Source of the DNA: Paucibacter sp. DJ2R-2
Lineage (GTDB): Bacteria > Pseudomonadota > Gammaproteobacteria > Burkholderiales > Burkholderiaceae_C
Reading direction: 5' to 3'
Length of the DNA stretch: 64,000 nucleotides
Assembly (NCBI RefSeq): GCF_025717675.1
Contig: NZ_JAJIRT010000004.1
Location: 248,001-312,000, forward strand
Part shown: piece by piece, positions 48,160-57,280 of the stretch
How the letters are laid out: each line of letters opens with the position of its first letter
Position numbering within the stretch: position 1 is the stretch's first letter
The notes under the pieces: model-generated
Told to the model about the DNA's origin: nothing
Databases searched by the model: none
Seen by the model: the letters and a program-made list of their open reading frames with translations, nothing else
Program-made: the position numbers and the translations under genes

Positions 48160-51100
48160 ATGAGCGCCCTGCCCCACGATGTGCCGCTGCCCCTGCATCC
48201 GCCCCTTCATCCGCCCGAAGCCGGCCCGGCGCCGCAGCGCGTCATCAAGATCCGACGCGACTACAACGCCTGGGTGGCGCGTGAAACGCTGGAGGACTAC
48301 GCCCTGCGCTTCACGCCGCAGCGCTTTCGCCGCTGGTCGGGCTTCCGGGTGGCCAACACGGCCTTCGGCGCGGCCTCCTTCCTGATCCTGGAGGCCGTGG
48401 GCGCCACCTTGCTGCTGCAGTACGGCTGGGCCAATGCGGCCTGGGCCATCGTCGCCACCGGCCTGATCATCTTTCTGGCCGGCCTGCCCATCAGCATCTA
48501 CGCCGCCCGCTACGGCGTGGACATGGACCTGCTGACCCGCGGCGCCGGCTTCGGCTACCTGGGCTCGACCCTGACCTCGCTGATCTACGCCAGCTTCACC
48601 TTCATCTTCTTTGCGCTGGAAGCGGCCGTCATGGCCTACGCCCTGGACTTGGCGCTGGACATCCCGCCGCGCTGGGGCTACCTGATCTGCGCCCTGCTGG
48701 TGATTCCCCTGGTCACCCACGGTGTGTCGGTCATCAGCCGCCTGCAGCTGATCACGCAACCGCTCTGGCTGGTCCTGTTGCTGCTGCCTTTCGCGGCGGT
48801 GCTGTGGCAAGAGCCGCAGGCCTTTGCCGGTGCACTGCACCATGCTGGAGCACTCTCGGGCACGGCTGGCTTCGAGTTGCGCCACTTTGGTGCAGCGCTG
48901 ACCGTGGGCATCGCCCTGATCACGCAAATGGGCGAACAGGCCGACTACCTGCGCTTCATGCCCGCCCTGCCGGCCGATGCCGCGCCGGCGCAGCGGCGGC
49001 GCTGGTGGGCGGCGGTGCTGGTGGGCGGGCCGGGCTGGGTGCTGCTGGGCGTGCTCAAGATGCTGGGCGGCGCCTTGCTGGCCTGGCTGGCCCTGAGCCA
49101 CGCCGTGCCGGCCGAACGCGCGGTGGACCCCAACCAGATGTACCTGGCCGCCTACGAGTATGTGTTCCCGCACTACGGCTGGGCGGTGGCGGCCACGGCG
49201 CTGTTCGTGATCGTGTCGCAGCTCAAGATCAATGTCACCAATGCCTATGCCGGCTCGCTGGCCTGGAGCAATTTCTTCTCGCGCCTGACGCACAGCCACC
49301 CGGGGCGGGTGGTCTGGGTGGTGTTCAACACCTTGATCGCCTTCTTGCTGATGGAGATGAATGTCTTCGAGGCCTTGAGCGCCGTGCTGGGCCTGTACGG
49401 CAATGTGGCCATCGCCTGGATCATGGCCGTGGTGGCCGATCTGGTGATCAACAAGCCCCTGGGCCTGTCGCCCCCGGGCATCGAGTTCAAGCGCGCCCAT
49501 CTCTACGACGTCAACCCGGTCGGCGTCGGTGCCATGGCCCTGGCCTCGGCGCTCTCGGTCAGCGCCCACCTGGGACTGTTCGGGCCGGATGCCCAGGCCT
49601 TCTCGGCCCTGATCGCCCTGGTGACGGCCTTGCTCGCCTCGCCCTTGATCGCCTGGGCCACGCGCGGGCGCTACTACTTGGCGCGTGCACCGTTCGGTGA
49701 AGACCAAGACGATGGCCGCCCCCTGCGCGCGCGCCGCTGCGTCATCTGCGAGCGCGAGTACGAAGGCCCGGACATGGCCCAATGCCCCGCCTACCAGGGC
49801 GCCATCTGCTCGCTCTGCTGCAGCCTGGACGCGCGCTGCGGCGATCTCTGCAAACCCCAGGCCCGGCTCTCGGCGCAATGGTCGGGCGCGCTGCGCCGCC
49901 TGCTGCCGCGGCCGCTGTGGCCGGTGCTGGACAAAGGCCTGGGCCATTTCCTGCTGCTGATGGGCGTGCTGCTGCCCCTGCTGGCGGCGCTGTTCGGCCT
50001 GCTCTACCACCAGGAGCTGCAAAGCCTGGGGTCCGGCGAAACGCCGGCCAGCCTGCGCGCCGGCTTCCTCAAGGCCTATGTGCTGCTGAGCCTGGGCCTG
50101 GGCATTGCCGCCTGGTGGCTGGTGCTGGCCCACCAGAGCCGCGAGGTGGCACAGGAGGAATCGAACCGCCAGACCGAGGCCTTGATGCGCGAGATCGCCT
50201 CGCACCGCCGCACCGACGAGGCCTTGCAGGCCGCCCGCGTGTTGGCCGAGCGCGCGCAAGCCGCGGCCGAGGCCGCCAACCAGGCCAAGAGCCGCTACGT
50301 CAGCGCCATCAGCCACGAGCTGCGCACCCCCCTCAACAGCATCCTCGGCTATGCCCAGCTGATGGCCGAGGACACGCACGAGCTGCCGCCGCGCCGGCGT
50401 CAGGCCGTGCAGGTGATCAAGCGCAGCGGCGAACACCTGCTGAGCCTGATCGACGGCACCCTGGACCTGGCCCGCATCGAAGCCGGCCGCCTGAGCCTGG
50501 AGCTGGCGCCCCTGCGCTTCGAGGACTGCATGCACGAACTGGCCGAGATGTTCGAGCCCCAGGCTGCCGCCCAGGGCTTGCAGTTCCGTTTCGAGGTGCA
50601 GGGCGAGCTGCCGGCCTGCGTGCGCGGCGACGAGCGGCGGCTGCGCCAGATCCTGATCAATCTGATCGGCAATGCCATCAAGTTCACGCCGCGGGGTCAG
50701 GTCACCCTGCGCGTGCGCCATGCCCGCGAGCTGGCCCTGATCGAGGTGGAGGACAGCGGCCCCGGCCTGGACGCGGCCGAGCTGGCGCGCATCTTCGAGC
50801 CCTTCACCCGCGGCAGCAGCCGCGGCACCGGCGCCACCGTCGGCGCCGGCCTGGGCCTGACCATGGCGCAGATGCTGGCCCGGCTGATGGGCGGCGAGTT
50901 GAACGCACGCAGCACGCCGGGCCAGGGCTCGGTGTTCAGCGTGCGCCTGTTTCTGCCGGCCTTGCCGGACAGCACCCTGCCGCCGGCGCGCGCGCCCCGC
51001 CCGCGCCTGGGCTATGCCGGGCCGCGCCGCCTGCTGCTGCTGGTCGACAACGAAGAGGCCGACCGCCAGCTGTTGATCGAGCTGCTGGCGCCGCTGGGCT

Positions 51101-51642
51101 TTGAGCTGCGCAGCGCCAGCAGCGGCCATGATGCGCTGGACCTGATCGTCAGCGGCGGCCTGCGGCCCGACGCCGTCCTGCTGGACCTGGCCATGCCCGG
51201 CATCGACGGCTGGGAGACCCTGCGCCGCCTGCGCGCCCTGAACCTGCCCCAACCGCCACGCGTGGCCATCGTCTCGGCCAATGCCTTCGAGAAAGGCCAG
51301 GAACATGAGGGCGGCATCAGCGCCGCCGACTTCATCACCAAGCCGGTGCGCCATGCCGAGCTGCTGGACTGGCTGGGCCAGGCTTTGGCGCTGCAATGGT
51401 TGGATCAAGCCACGGAAGTGCCGGAAGCCTTGCCGCTGAAGCAGACGCCCCTGCCTGCTGAACACCTGCCGGCCCTGCGCGAGGCCCTGGAGCTGGGCCA
51501 CTACCGCGGCGTGCTGGCCGCGCTGGACCGCATGCGGGCCGGCCAACCCGACTGCCAGCCTCGTGTGGAGCAGCTGCGCGAGCAGGCGCGGCAGTTCCAG
51601 TTCGAAGCCATGCTGCTGAACCTGGAGGCCACGCCATGCTGA
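48160..51642 (+). CDS. NCS1-type permease fused to hybrid sensor histidine kinase
   Basis: This 1160-residue protein carries at residues 35-510 a complete NCS1 (purine-cytosine permease-like) module with about twelve transmembrane helices, starting [18 protein letters not shown]. Residues 527-564 carry eight cysteines (C-x2-C-x11-C-x7-C-x2-C-C-x5-C-x3-C) that could bind zinc or an Fe-S cluster. Two more helices (about 597-617 and 638-657) and a coiled coil lead to the kinase: H719 in S-H-E-L-R-T-P, then N-A-I-K-F-T and G-L-G-L-T-M. A receiver has D1009 (L-L-D-L-A-M-P-G) and a helical tail ends the chain. It overlaps the LuxR-type regulator by seven bases. It probably senses a nitrogenous solute; the ligand is unknown. 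Known parallel: CbrA (SLC5 type). Confidence 0.9.
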   Translation: MSALPHDVPLPLHPPLHPPEAGPAPQRVIKIRRDYNAWVARETLEDYALRFTPQRFRRWSGFRVANTAFGAASFLILEAVGATLLLQYGWANAAWAIVATGLIIFLAGLPISIYAARYGVDMDLLTRGAGFGYLGSTLTSLIYASFTFIFFALEAAVMAYALDLALDIPPRWGYLICALLVIPLVTHGVSVISRLQLITQPLWLVLLLLPFAAVLWQEPQAFAGALHHAGALSGTAGFELRHFGAALTVGIALITQMGEQADYLRFMPALPADAAPAQRRRWWAAVLVGGPGWVLLGVLKMLGGALLAWLALSHAVPAERAVDPNQMYLAAYEYVFPHYGWAVAATALFVIVSQLKINVTNAYAGSLAWSNFFSRLTHSHPGRVVWVVFNTLIAFLLMEMNVFEALSAVLGLYGNVAIAWIMAVVADLVINKPLGLSPPGIEFKRAHLYDVNPVGVGAMALASALSVSAHLGLFGPDAQAFSALIALVTALLASPLIAWATRGRYYLARAPFGEDQDDGRPLRARRCVICEREYEGPDMAQCPAYQGAICSLCCSLDARCGDLCKPQARLSAQWSGALRRLLPRPLWPVLDKGLGHFLLLMGVLLPLLAALFGLLYHQELQSLGSGETPASLRAGFLKAYVLLSLGLGIAAWWLVLAHQSREVAQEESNRQTEALMREIASHRRTDEALQAARVLAERAQAAAEAANQAKSRYVSAISHELRTPLNSILGYAQLMAEDTHELPPRRRQAVQVIKRSGEHLLSLIDGTLDLARIEAGRLSLELAPLRFEDCMHELAEMFEPQAAAQGLQFRFEVQGELPACVRGDERRLRQILINLIGNAIKFTPRGQVTLRVRHARELALIEVEDSGPGLDAAELARIFEPFTRGSSRGTGATVGAGLGLTMAQMLARLMGGELNARSTPGQGSVFSVRLFLPALPDSTLPPARAPRPRLGYAGPRRLLLLVDNEEADRQLLIELLAPLGFELRSASSGHDALDLIVSGGLRPDAVLLDLAMPGIDGWETLRRLRALNLPQPPRVAIVSANAFEKGQEHEGGISAADFITKPVRHAELLDWLGQALALQWLDQATEVPEALPLKQTPLPAEHLPALREALELGHYRGVLAALDRMRAGQPDCQPRVEQLREQARQFQFEAMLLNLEATPC

Positions 51643-52625
51643 CCACGACATTCAGCAGCACTGAGGGGTCGCGCAGCGAGCGCGTGCTGATCGTCGACGA
51701 TGTGCCGGACAACCTGGCCCTCTTGCACGACGCGCTCGATGAATCGGGCTACACCGTCTTCGTCGCCACCAGCGGCGAGGCGGCCCTGGCCCGCGCGCGC
51801 CAGGCCCAGCCCGACATCGTGCTGCTGGACGCGGTGATGCCGGGCATGGATGGCTTTGAGCTGGCCCGCCGGCTCAAGGCCGCGCCGGCCACGGCCGGCA
51901 TCCCGCTGATCTTCATGACCGGCCTGACCGAGACCGAGCATCTGGTGGCCGCGCTCGAAGCGGGCGGCGCCGACTATGTGACCAAGCCCATCAAACCCAA
52001 GGAGGTGCTGGCGCGCATGCAGGTCCATCTTCGCGCTGCTGCCCAAGCGCAAGGCGCTGTGCAGACGCGGCGCGCGCTCGATGCCTTCGGCTACGCCAGC
52101 GTCACCGTGCGCCTCAGCGACGGCCGCCTGATGTGGCAGACACCGCTGGCGCGCGAACTGCTGCAGCGCCACTTCCCGGCCGAGCCCGGCGGCCTGCTGC
52201 CAGCGCCGGTGCGCACATGGCTGGCCCGGCAATCGATCAGAGTCTCGGAACTGTCGCGCGAGCCGCCGCGCTTTCAGCACGAACAAGGCGCCTGCCGCCT
52301 CAGTTTTGCCCTGCACCCCTCGGGCCTGGATGCCTTGGACGAAGGCGACGAATGCCTGCTGGTCATGCGCGAGCACAGCGACGCCGCCCTGATCGAAGCC
52401 ATGGGCCTGAACTTCCGCCTGACCGCGCGCGAGGCCGAGGTGCTCTACTGGGTGGTCAAGGGCAAGATCAACCGCGACATCGGTGACATCCTCGGCGCCA
52501 GCCCGGCCACGGTGAAGAAGCATCTGGAGCGCGTCTTCGCCAAGCTGGGCGTCGAGACCCGCACCTCGGCGGCGGCCATGGCCTTGAACCGCCTGCGCCA
52601 GCTGCACCCGCAGTGGGAGTTGTGA
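51636..52625 (+). CDS. LuxR/NarL-type response regulator
   Basis: This 329-residue protein has a receiver domain with D-D near residue 22, phospho-acceptor D65 in V-L-L-D-A-V-M-P-G-M-D-G and K-P near residue 115. A middle region of about 120 residues without a recognised domain (it may be PAS-like) follows, then a LuxR helix-turn-helix (L-T-A-R-E-A-E-V-L...I-L-G-A-S-P-A-T-V-K-K-H-L). The start overlaps the kinase stop (ATGCTGA), so it is the coupled partner. It lacks an AAA+ domain and cannot itself activate the sigma-54 urease promoter. Confidence 0.92.
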   Translation: MLTTTFSSTEGSRSERVLIVDDVPDNLALLHDALDESGYTVFVATSGEAALARARQAQPDIVLLDAVMPGMDGFELARRLKAAPATAGIPLIFMTGLTETEHLVAALEAGGADYVTKPIKPKEVLARMQVHLRAAAQAQGAVQTRRALDAFGYASVTVRLSDGRLMWQTPLARELLQRHFPAEPGGLLPAPVRTWLARQSIRVSELSREPPRFQHEQGACRLSFALHPSGLDALDEGDECLLVMREHSDAALIEAMGLNFRLTAREAEVLYWVVKGKINRDIGDILGASPATVKKHLERVFAKLGVETRTSAAAMALNRLRQLHPQWEL

Positions 52626-52647
52626 GGCCGCCCTCGGGCTGGCTTGA

Positions 52648-54813
52648 TCAGCGCCGCGCGGCCAGCCAGTCCTGCAGCTCGGCCGGCGGCATGGGTCGGC
52701 CGAAGCAATAACCCTGAGCCTCCTCGCAGCCGAGCTCGATCAGGATCTGGCGCTGGCCCTCGGTCTCCACGCCCTCGGCCACCACGGCCAGGCCCAGGGC
52801 CCGGCCGATGCCAAGCACGGCGCTGGCCAGGGCGCGGTCGTCGGCATCGGTTTCCAGGTCGCGCACAAAGCTGCGGTCCAGCTTGAGCTCGCTGACCGGC
52901 AGGCGTTTGAGGTAGCCGAGGCTGGAATAGCCGGTGCCGAAATCGTCGAGCGAGAGCCGCACGCCCATGGCGAAGAGCTTGGCCAGCTGCCCGGCGGTGC
53001 GCGGATCGTGGTCCAGCAGCAGGCGCTCGGTCACCTCCAGCGTCAGCTGCTCGGGCCGCAGGCCATGCCGGCTCAGCAGGGAGGCCACATGCGCGGCCAC
53101 ATCGTCCTGCTGGAAACGGGTGGGCGAGACATTGACCGAGACTGCGCGGATGCCGGCCCCTTGCTCCTGCCAAGCCGCCAGCTGCTCGCAGGCCGCCTCC
53201 AAGACCCAGGCGTCCAAGGCATTGACGAGGCCACACTCCTCGGCCACCGGGATGAATCGATCGGGGGGCACCGGGCCGCGCTGCGGGTCGGTCCACCGCA
53301 GCAAGGCCTCGGCGCCGACCACCGCGCCGTCGCGCAGTCGCAGCTTGGGCTGGTAGTGCAAGCGCAAGGCCTGGGTCGACATGGCCAGGCGCAGCGCGCC
53401 TTCCAGCGCCACGCGCTCGTCCAGGGCTTGGTTCATGGCCGGTAAAAAGAAGCGCGCGCAATTGCGACCGGCGCGCTTGGCCTCGTACATGGCAATGTCG
53501 GCGTCCTTGAGCAGCTGTTCCGGGTCCTGCCCGTCCTCGGGGAAGCAGCTGATACCGATGCTGGCGCTCATCAGCAGCGGCGCCTGATTGGGCAATTGCA
53601 GCGCAGGCTCCAGGGCGGCCAAGAGCTTGTCGGCGACTTGCATGGCCTGCGTGCCGCTGCAACCGGGCAGCCAGGCCACAAACTCGTCGCCGCCAAAACG
53701 GGCCAGGGTGTCGGCCTCGCGCAGACAGGCTTGCAGACGTGTGGCCACCTGGCGCAAGACCTCGTCACCGATGGCATGGCCGAAGCTGTCGTTGACGGTC
53801 TTGAAGCGGTCCAGATCCAGCAACAATAGGGCGGCCGGGCTGCCGCTGAGCATGGCCACCGGCAGGGCCTGGCCCATGCGGTCGTGGAAGAGGCTGCGGT
53901 TGGGCAAGCCGGTGACGCCATCGAAGTAAGCCAGGCGTTCGATCTGGCGCAGATGCTCGTCGTGCTTGAGCGCCACACTGCAGAGCTGGGCACAGGCCTC
54001 GACCATGCGCCGGTGGAAAGGCGCCACTTCGCGCGCCTCACGGTAGTAGAGCGCGAAGGTGGCCGCGACACGGCTGCCGTCGAGCAGGATGGGGGTGGAC
54101 CAGCATGCGCCCAGGCCGGCCGCCAGCGCCAGCTCTTTGTAGTCGGCCCAAAGCGGATCCGTGGCGATGTCGCGCACCTGCACCGCCTGCTTGCGCCAGG
54201 CAGCCGTACCGCAGGAACCCACGGAAGGGCCGATCTGCACGCCCTCGAGTGCGCTGCTGTAACTGAAGGGCAAGCTCGGCGCGGCCAAAGGGTGCAAATG
54301 GCCCGGTGCGTCCACCGCCAGCACCGAGCAGATCACATCGGGCGCCAGCGCCTCGACCCGCCGACACAAAAGGTCCATCACCACCGGCAGGGGCCGGCCC
54401 ATGGCCACGGCTTCCAGCACCTGGTTCTGCAGCTGAGCCACGCTCTCTCTCTCGCTGCGCTCGTCCATGGGCCGCAAGGCCAGCACAGTCAGGGGCGGCG
54501 CATCGTCGCTGTCATGGGCCTGGAACTGCAACTCGAAGCTGGCCAGACCGCCGGTGGCCAGGCGCAGCTGGGCATGAAAACTCTGGCGCTTCGGGCTGCG
54601 GCTTTGCGCCAGCAAGGCTTGCCAGCGGGTCGAACTGATGTCGGGAAAGCAATCGGAGAGGCTGTCGGCGGCCACCGCCTGATCGAGAAAGAATCGGTTG
54701 GCATGGCAGATGCGGCCCATGCCATCCACCCAGACCAAGCCCAAGAAGGCCTGGTCCAGCGATGCGCAGAGGGCTTGGGCGTCAAGCGACGCGAGTCGGG
54801 TCAAGGATTGCAC
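52648..54813 (-). CDS. PAS-GAF-GGDEF-EAL cyclic-di-GMP protein
   Basis: This 721-residue cytoplasmic protein has a PAS domain at about residues 12-115, GAF at about 130-285, diguanylate cyclase GGDEF motif intact at residues 374-378 (R-F-G-G-D-E-F), and phosphodiesterase EAL motif intact at 502-504 (G-A-E-A-L-L-R-W) with further EAL-domain signatures (D-D-F-G-T-G-Y-S-S and K-L-D-R-S-F-V). Both activities are possible, and the net one cannot be read. The partner signal is unknown. It converges with the LuxR-type regulator. Confidence 0.94.
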   Translation of the reverse strand: MQSLTRLASLDAQALCASLDQAFLGLVWVDGMGRICHANRFFLDQAVAADSLSDCFPDISSTRWQALLAQSRSPKRQSFHAQLRLATGGLASFELQFQAHDSDDAPPLTVLALRPMDERSERESVAQLQNQVLEAVAMGRPLPVVMDLLCRRVEALAPDVICSVLAVDAPGHLHPLAAPSLPFSYSSALEGVQIGPSVGSCGTAAWRKQAVQVRDIATDPLWADYKELALAAGLGACWSTPILLDGSRVAATFALYYREAREVAPFHRRMVEACAQLCSVALKHDEHLRQIERLAYFDGVTGLPNRSLFHDRMGQALPVAMLSGSPAALLLLDLDRFKTVNDSFGHAIGDEVLRQVATRLQACLREADTLARFGGDEFVAWLPGCSGTQAMQVADKLLAALEPALQLPNQAPLLMSASIGISCFPEDGQDPEQLLKDADIAMYEAKRAGRNCARFFLPAMNQALDERVALEGALRLAMSTQALRLHYQPKLRLRDGAVVGAEALLRWTDPQRGPVPPDRFIPVAEECGLVNALDAWVLEAACEQLAAWQEQGAGIRAVSVNVSPTRFQQDDVAAHVASLLSRHGLRPEQLTLEVTERLLLDHDPRTAGQLAKLFAMGVRLSLDDFGTGYSSLGYLKRLPVSELKLDRSFVRDLETDADDRALASAVLGIGRALGLAVVAEGVETEGQRQILIELGCEEAQGYCFGRPMPPAELQDWLAARR

Positions 54814-54926
54814 ATCAGCCTGCTCGCTCCGGGTGGATCCACAGCCATGGTACGCCCCGCCCTGAGCCGAGGTGCGCCGCAGTGTTGTCCCTGCGCCGCA
54901 CTCGGGGACTCACAGGGCCCGGGCGC

Positions 54927-55868
54927 TCACACCGTCTGGGGAAGCGGCTGCGGACGACCGAACAAACGGCGGGCGCGCCGCTTCAGGTCCAGCCATTGCT
55001 TGGCACGCGAGCGATCGATACGCTTGACATCGATGAGGGTCAGGTCTTGACAGGCCGAGAGGGTGTGCAGGCCGTCGGGATGATCGGCTCGCGCCATGGC
55101 ACCTTGCAAGAACAGCCCGGTGGGCGCGTACTGCACGCGCTCCAGGCTGAGCTGCTCGAAGCGCAGCATGCGGGTTGCGCCGCCATAGGTCTGCGAGCTG
55201 TCCTGCACCGGCAGCATCACAGCGCCATCGGCCGCATGGAAGGGCCGACCGGCCGGCCGGGCGCCGCTGCGGTCGACCCGGATGGGGTTGCCCGCATGGA
55301 GTGTCCAGGGCCCGGTCAGCGCCGGTGCATGCGCCAGATGCAGCTCGCGTTGGTCGCGCGCACCTTTGCCCACCAAGGAGAAGAACATCCACCAACGGCC
55401 CTGATGCTCGATCAGCGAAGCGTCGGCCACCGGCAGATCGCTGAGCAGGGCGCATTCGCGCTGCCAGTGGTTCAGGCTGTCGTCGCCGCGGTAAAGCGCC
55501 ACCTCGCCGGCTTGGGCGCTCTCGGGCACCATGAAGGTGGCGCCTTCATGCTCGAAGACCTGGGGGTAGGACAGATGAAAAGGCCGGGCCAGCACCGTGC
55601 GCTGGCTGCGCCACTGCAGATCGGCCGCGCTCAGCTCATGGCGCTCGATCACCGCGTGCTTGGTCCGGTAGTCGAAGGCTTCGACGAACACATGCAAGGC
55701 ATCACCGCGGCGCAGTCCAAAAGGATCAGCCAGGTAGCGCCAGGGTCCGGCCGAGGGCAGCCAGACGATGGACGGGGCCAGGGCTTGCAGGCGGGCCGCG
55801 TCGAGCTCGGCAATCGGCGCCGGCACGATGCCGACCTGCCAGAAGTCGGTGCGCGGCCGCTTAAACAT
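54927..55868 (-). CDS. GINT1 N-terminal domain-like (beta-propeller) protein
   Basis: This 313-residue protein matches the pattern I associate with the N-terminal domain of glucosamine inositolphosphorylceramide transferase 1 and GH43-like five-bladed propellers: W-R-Y-L-A-D-P-F, H-L-S-Y-P-Q-V-F, M-V-P-E-S, L-Y-R-G, V-A-D-A-S-L-I-E-H-Q-G-R-W-W-M-F-F. Such proteins occur next to glycan biosynthesis genes. The start overlaps the end of the glycosyltransferase gene by eight bases (ATGTTTAA). Catalytic residues are not certain, so it may be a binding module. Confidence 0.7.
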   Translation of the reverse strand: MFKRPRTDFWQVGIVPAPIAELDAARLQALAPSIVWLPSAGPWRYLADPFGLRRGDALHVFVEAFDYRTKHAVIERHELSAADLQWRSQRTVLARPFHLSYPQVFEHEGATFMVPESAQAGEVALYRGDDSLNHWQRECALLSDLPVADASLIEHQGRWWMFFSLVGKGARDQRELHLAHAPALTGPWTLHAGNPIRVDRSGARPAGRPFHAADGAVMLPVQDSSQTYGGATRMLRFEQLSLERVQYAPTGLFLQGAMARADHPDGLHTLSACQDLTLIDVKRIDRSRAKQWLDLKRRARRLFGRPQPLPQTV

Positions 55869-56961
55869 GGGCCGGACTGCCCTGCAGCTGCGGCTGGGCG
55901 CCCGGAGCCTTGGCGCGGCGGCTCAGCACATCGCGGTAGAAAGCGATCACGCGGGCCACGGCCTGCGGTCGTTCATAGGCGCTGAGGCAGTAGTCGACAC
56001 GCTGGCGGTCGACCGACTGGCCGGGCTGCGGACGCAAGGTAGCCAGGCGTTCGCGCAAGGCGCGGCCCAGGGCCGCCACATCGCCCACCGGCACCAAGGT
56101 GGCCGGCTGGCCGGCCAGCATTTCCTGCGGCCCCTGGGTGGCCGTAGAAATGATGGGCAGCCCGGCCCGCATGGCTTCCAAAATCGCCAGCGGAAATGCT
56201 TCCTCACGCGAGGCGGAAACAAACAGGTCCAGGGACTGCAAAGCCGCGTCGACCTGAGCTCGGTAGCCCAGCAAGTGGATGCGTGGGTCGGCGCCGCAGA
56301 GACGCTGCAAGGCCTCGCGCTCCTTGCCCTCACCCAGAATGACCAGGGCTGCATCGGCCGGCGCTTCGGCCTGGAAGGCCTGGATCAGCAGGTCCATGCC
56401 CTTGCTGGGATGCAAACGCCCGACCGAGCCGACCAGGAGCTGATCGGGGCGCAAACCCAGCTCGCGACGCAAGCACAGCGACAAGGGCGCCGGCCCACGT
56501 TCGGGCGCCCAGTTGTGGATCACGCTGACGGCACCTCCATAAGCCTGCAGCAGCTGGGCCTGGCTGCGGTTGACGCAAATCAGGCCGTCCTGGCGGGCGT
56601 GGTGGTGGGCTTTGTAGCCCACATGGAGCGTGGCCACGCGGGCCGCGCCACGGACCTCGGCCACCGCCTTGCAAGCCGGACCCAGGTGGCCGTGACAGAT
56701 GTCGGCACCCAGGCGACGGGCCAGGCGGCGCACCCGGCAGCCGCGCAAGAGCGGCAGCGCCAGGCCATGAAACTGGATGCCGGGGCCCAACTCGCCGGCC
56801 ACGGCCGAGCCGCGGCTGCCGATCACATGCACGCGGTGGCCGAGGGCGGCCTGGGCATGGGCGAGGTCGATGCAATGGCGTTCACCGCCGGCAATGCGCG
56901 AGGAAAACACCACATGAACGATGGTGAGCGCGGAGCTGTTGGCGGGGCTGGCGAGGGACAT
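55861..56961 (-). CDS. Glycosyltransferase family 4 protein
   Basis: This 366-residue GT-B protein has an N-terminal acceptor domain with V-F-S-S-R-I-A-G-G-E-R-H and a C-terminal donor domain with V-G-S-V-G-R-L-H-P-S-K-G-M-D-L-L and the E-x7-E motif (S-R-E-E-A-F-P-L-A-I-L-E-A). It retains the fold of a retaining GT4 enzyme such as those adding hexoses to lipopolysaccharide or exopolysaccharide. ATG 56961 is the likely start. It forms an operon with the GINT1-N-like gene. Confidence 0.9.
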   Translation of the reverse strand: MSLASPANSSALTIVHVVFSSRIAGGERHCIDLAHAQAALGHRVHVIGSRGSAVAGELGPGIQFHGLALPLLRGCRVRRLARRLGADICHGHLGPACKAVAEVRGAARVATLHVGYKAHHHARQDGLICVNRSQAQLLQAYGGAVSVIHNWAPERGPAPLSLCLRRELGLRPDQLLVGSVGRLHPSKGMDLLIQAFQAEAPADAALVILGEGKEREALQRLCGADPRIHLLGYRAQVDAALQSLDLFVSASREEAFPLAILEAMRAGLPIISTATQGPQEMLAGQPATLVPVGDVAALGRALRERLATLRPQPGQSVDRQRVDYCLSAYERPQAVARVIAFYRDVLSRRAKAPGAQPQLQGSPAHV

Positions 56962-57280
56962 ATTGGGGGTCTCGGAGGCGGGCGATCGGTGTATCAAAAT
57001 GAAACCGCAGCAAATCTTAACAATGCTTAACGTGTCAATTCCACCGTACAGGCCCCGTGTTTGCTGGGGTTTGGGCCGAAGTTGCAGCGGACGGGCTGCC
57101 GAGGCGCGGTGTTTGACACGCTTGCCTCGAGTTTGTTCATCGAGCGCACGCAATGAAAGCTTTTGCGCCCTTGGCATTGCTTTTCTGGAGGCGAAGCACA
57201 GGCCGTTCTCGATCACCGCGCGCACCGCGTTTCGCCCTGATGCAGCTCCGCCGGTAGGGGCTGCGGCACAATCCCGGCCC
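56962..57280. other. Divergent intergenic region, 319 bp
   Basis: This lies between the glycosyltransferase (minus) and the LacI-type regulator (plus). It contains an A/T-rich stretch near 57000-57035 and a TTGACA at 57113-57118 with a poor -10 (TTCATC) seventeen bases later, which could serve the regulator. No gene is supported. Confidence 0.35.

Noticed and set aside
48052-51651. A 1199-residue open frame on the minus strand opposite the permease-kinase gene
   Set aside because: It is Gln/Ala/Gly/Arg-rich low-complexity sequence without domains, caused by the high GC content of the real plus-strand gene.
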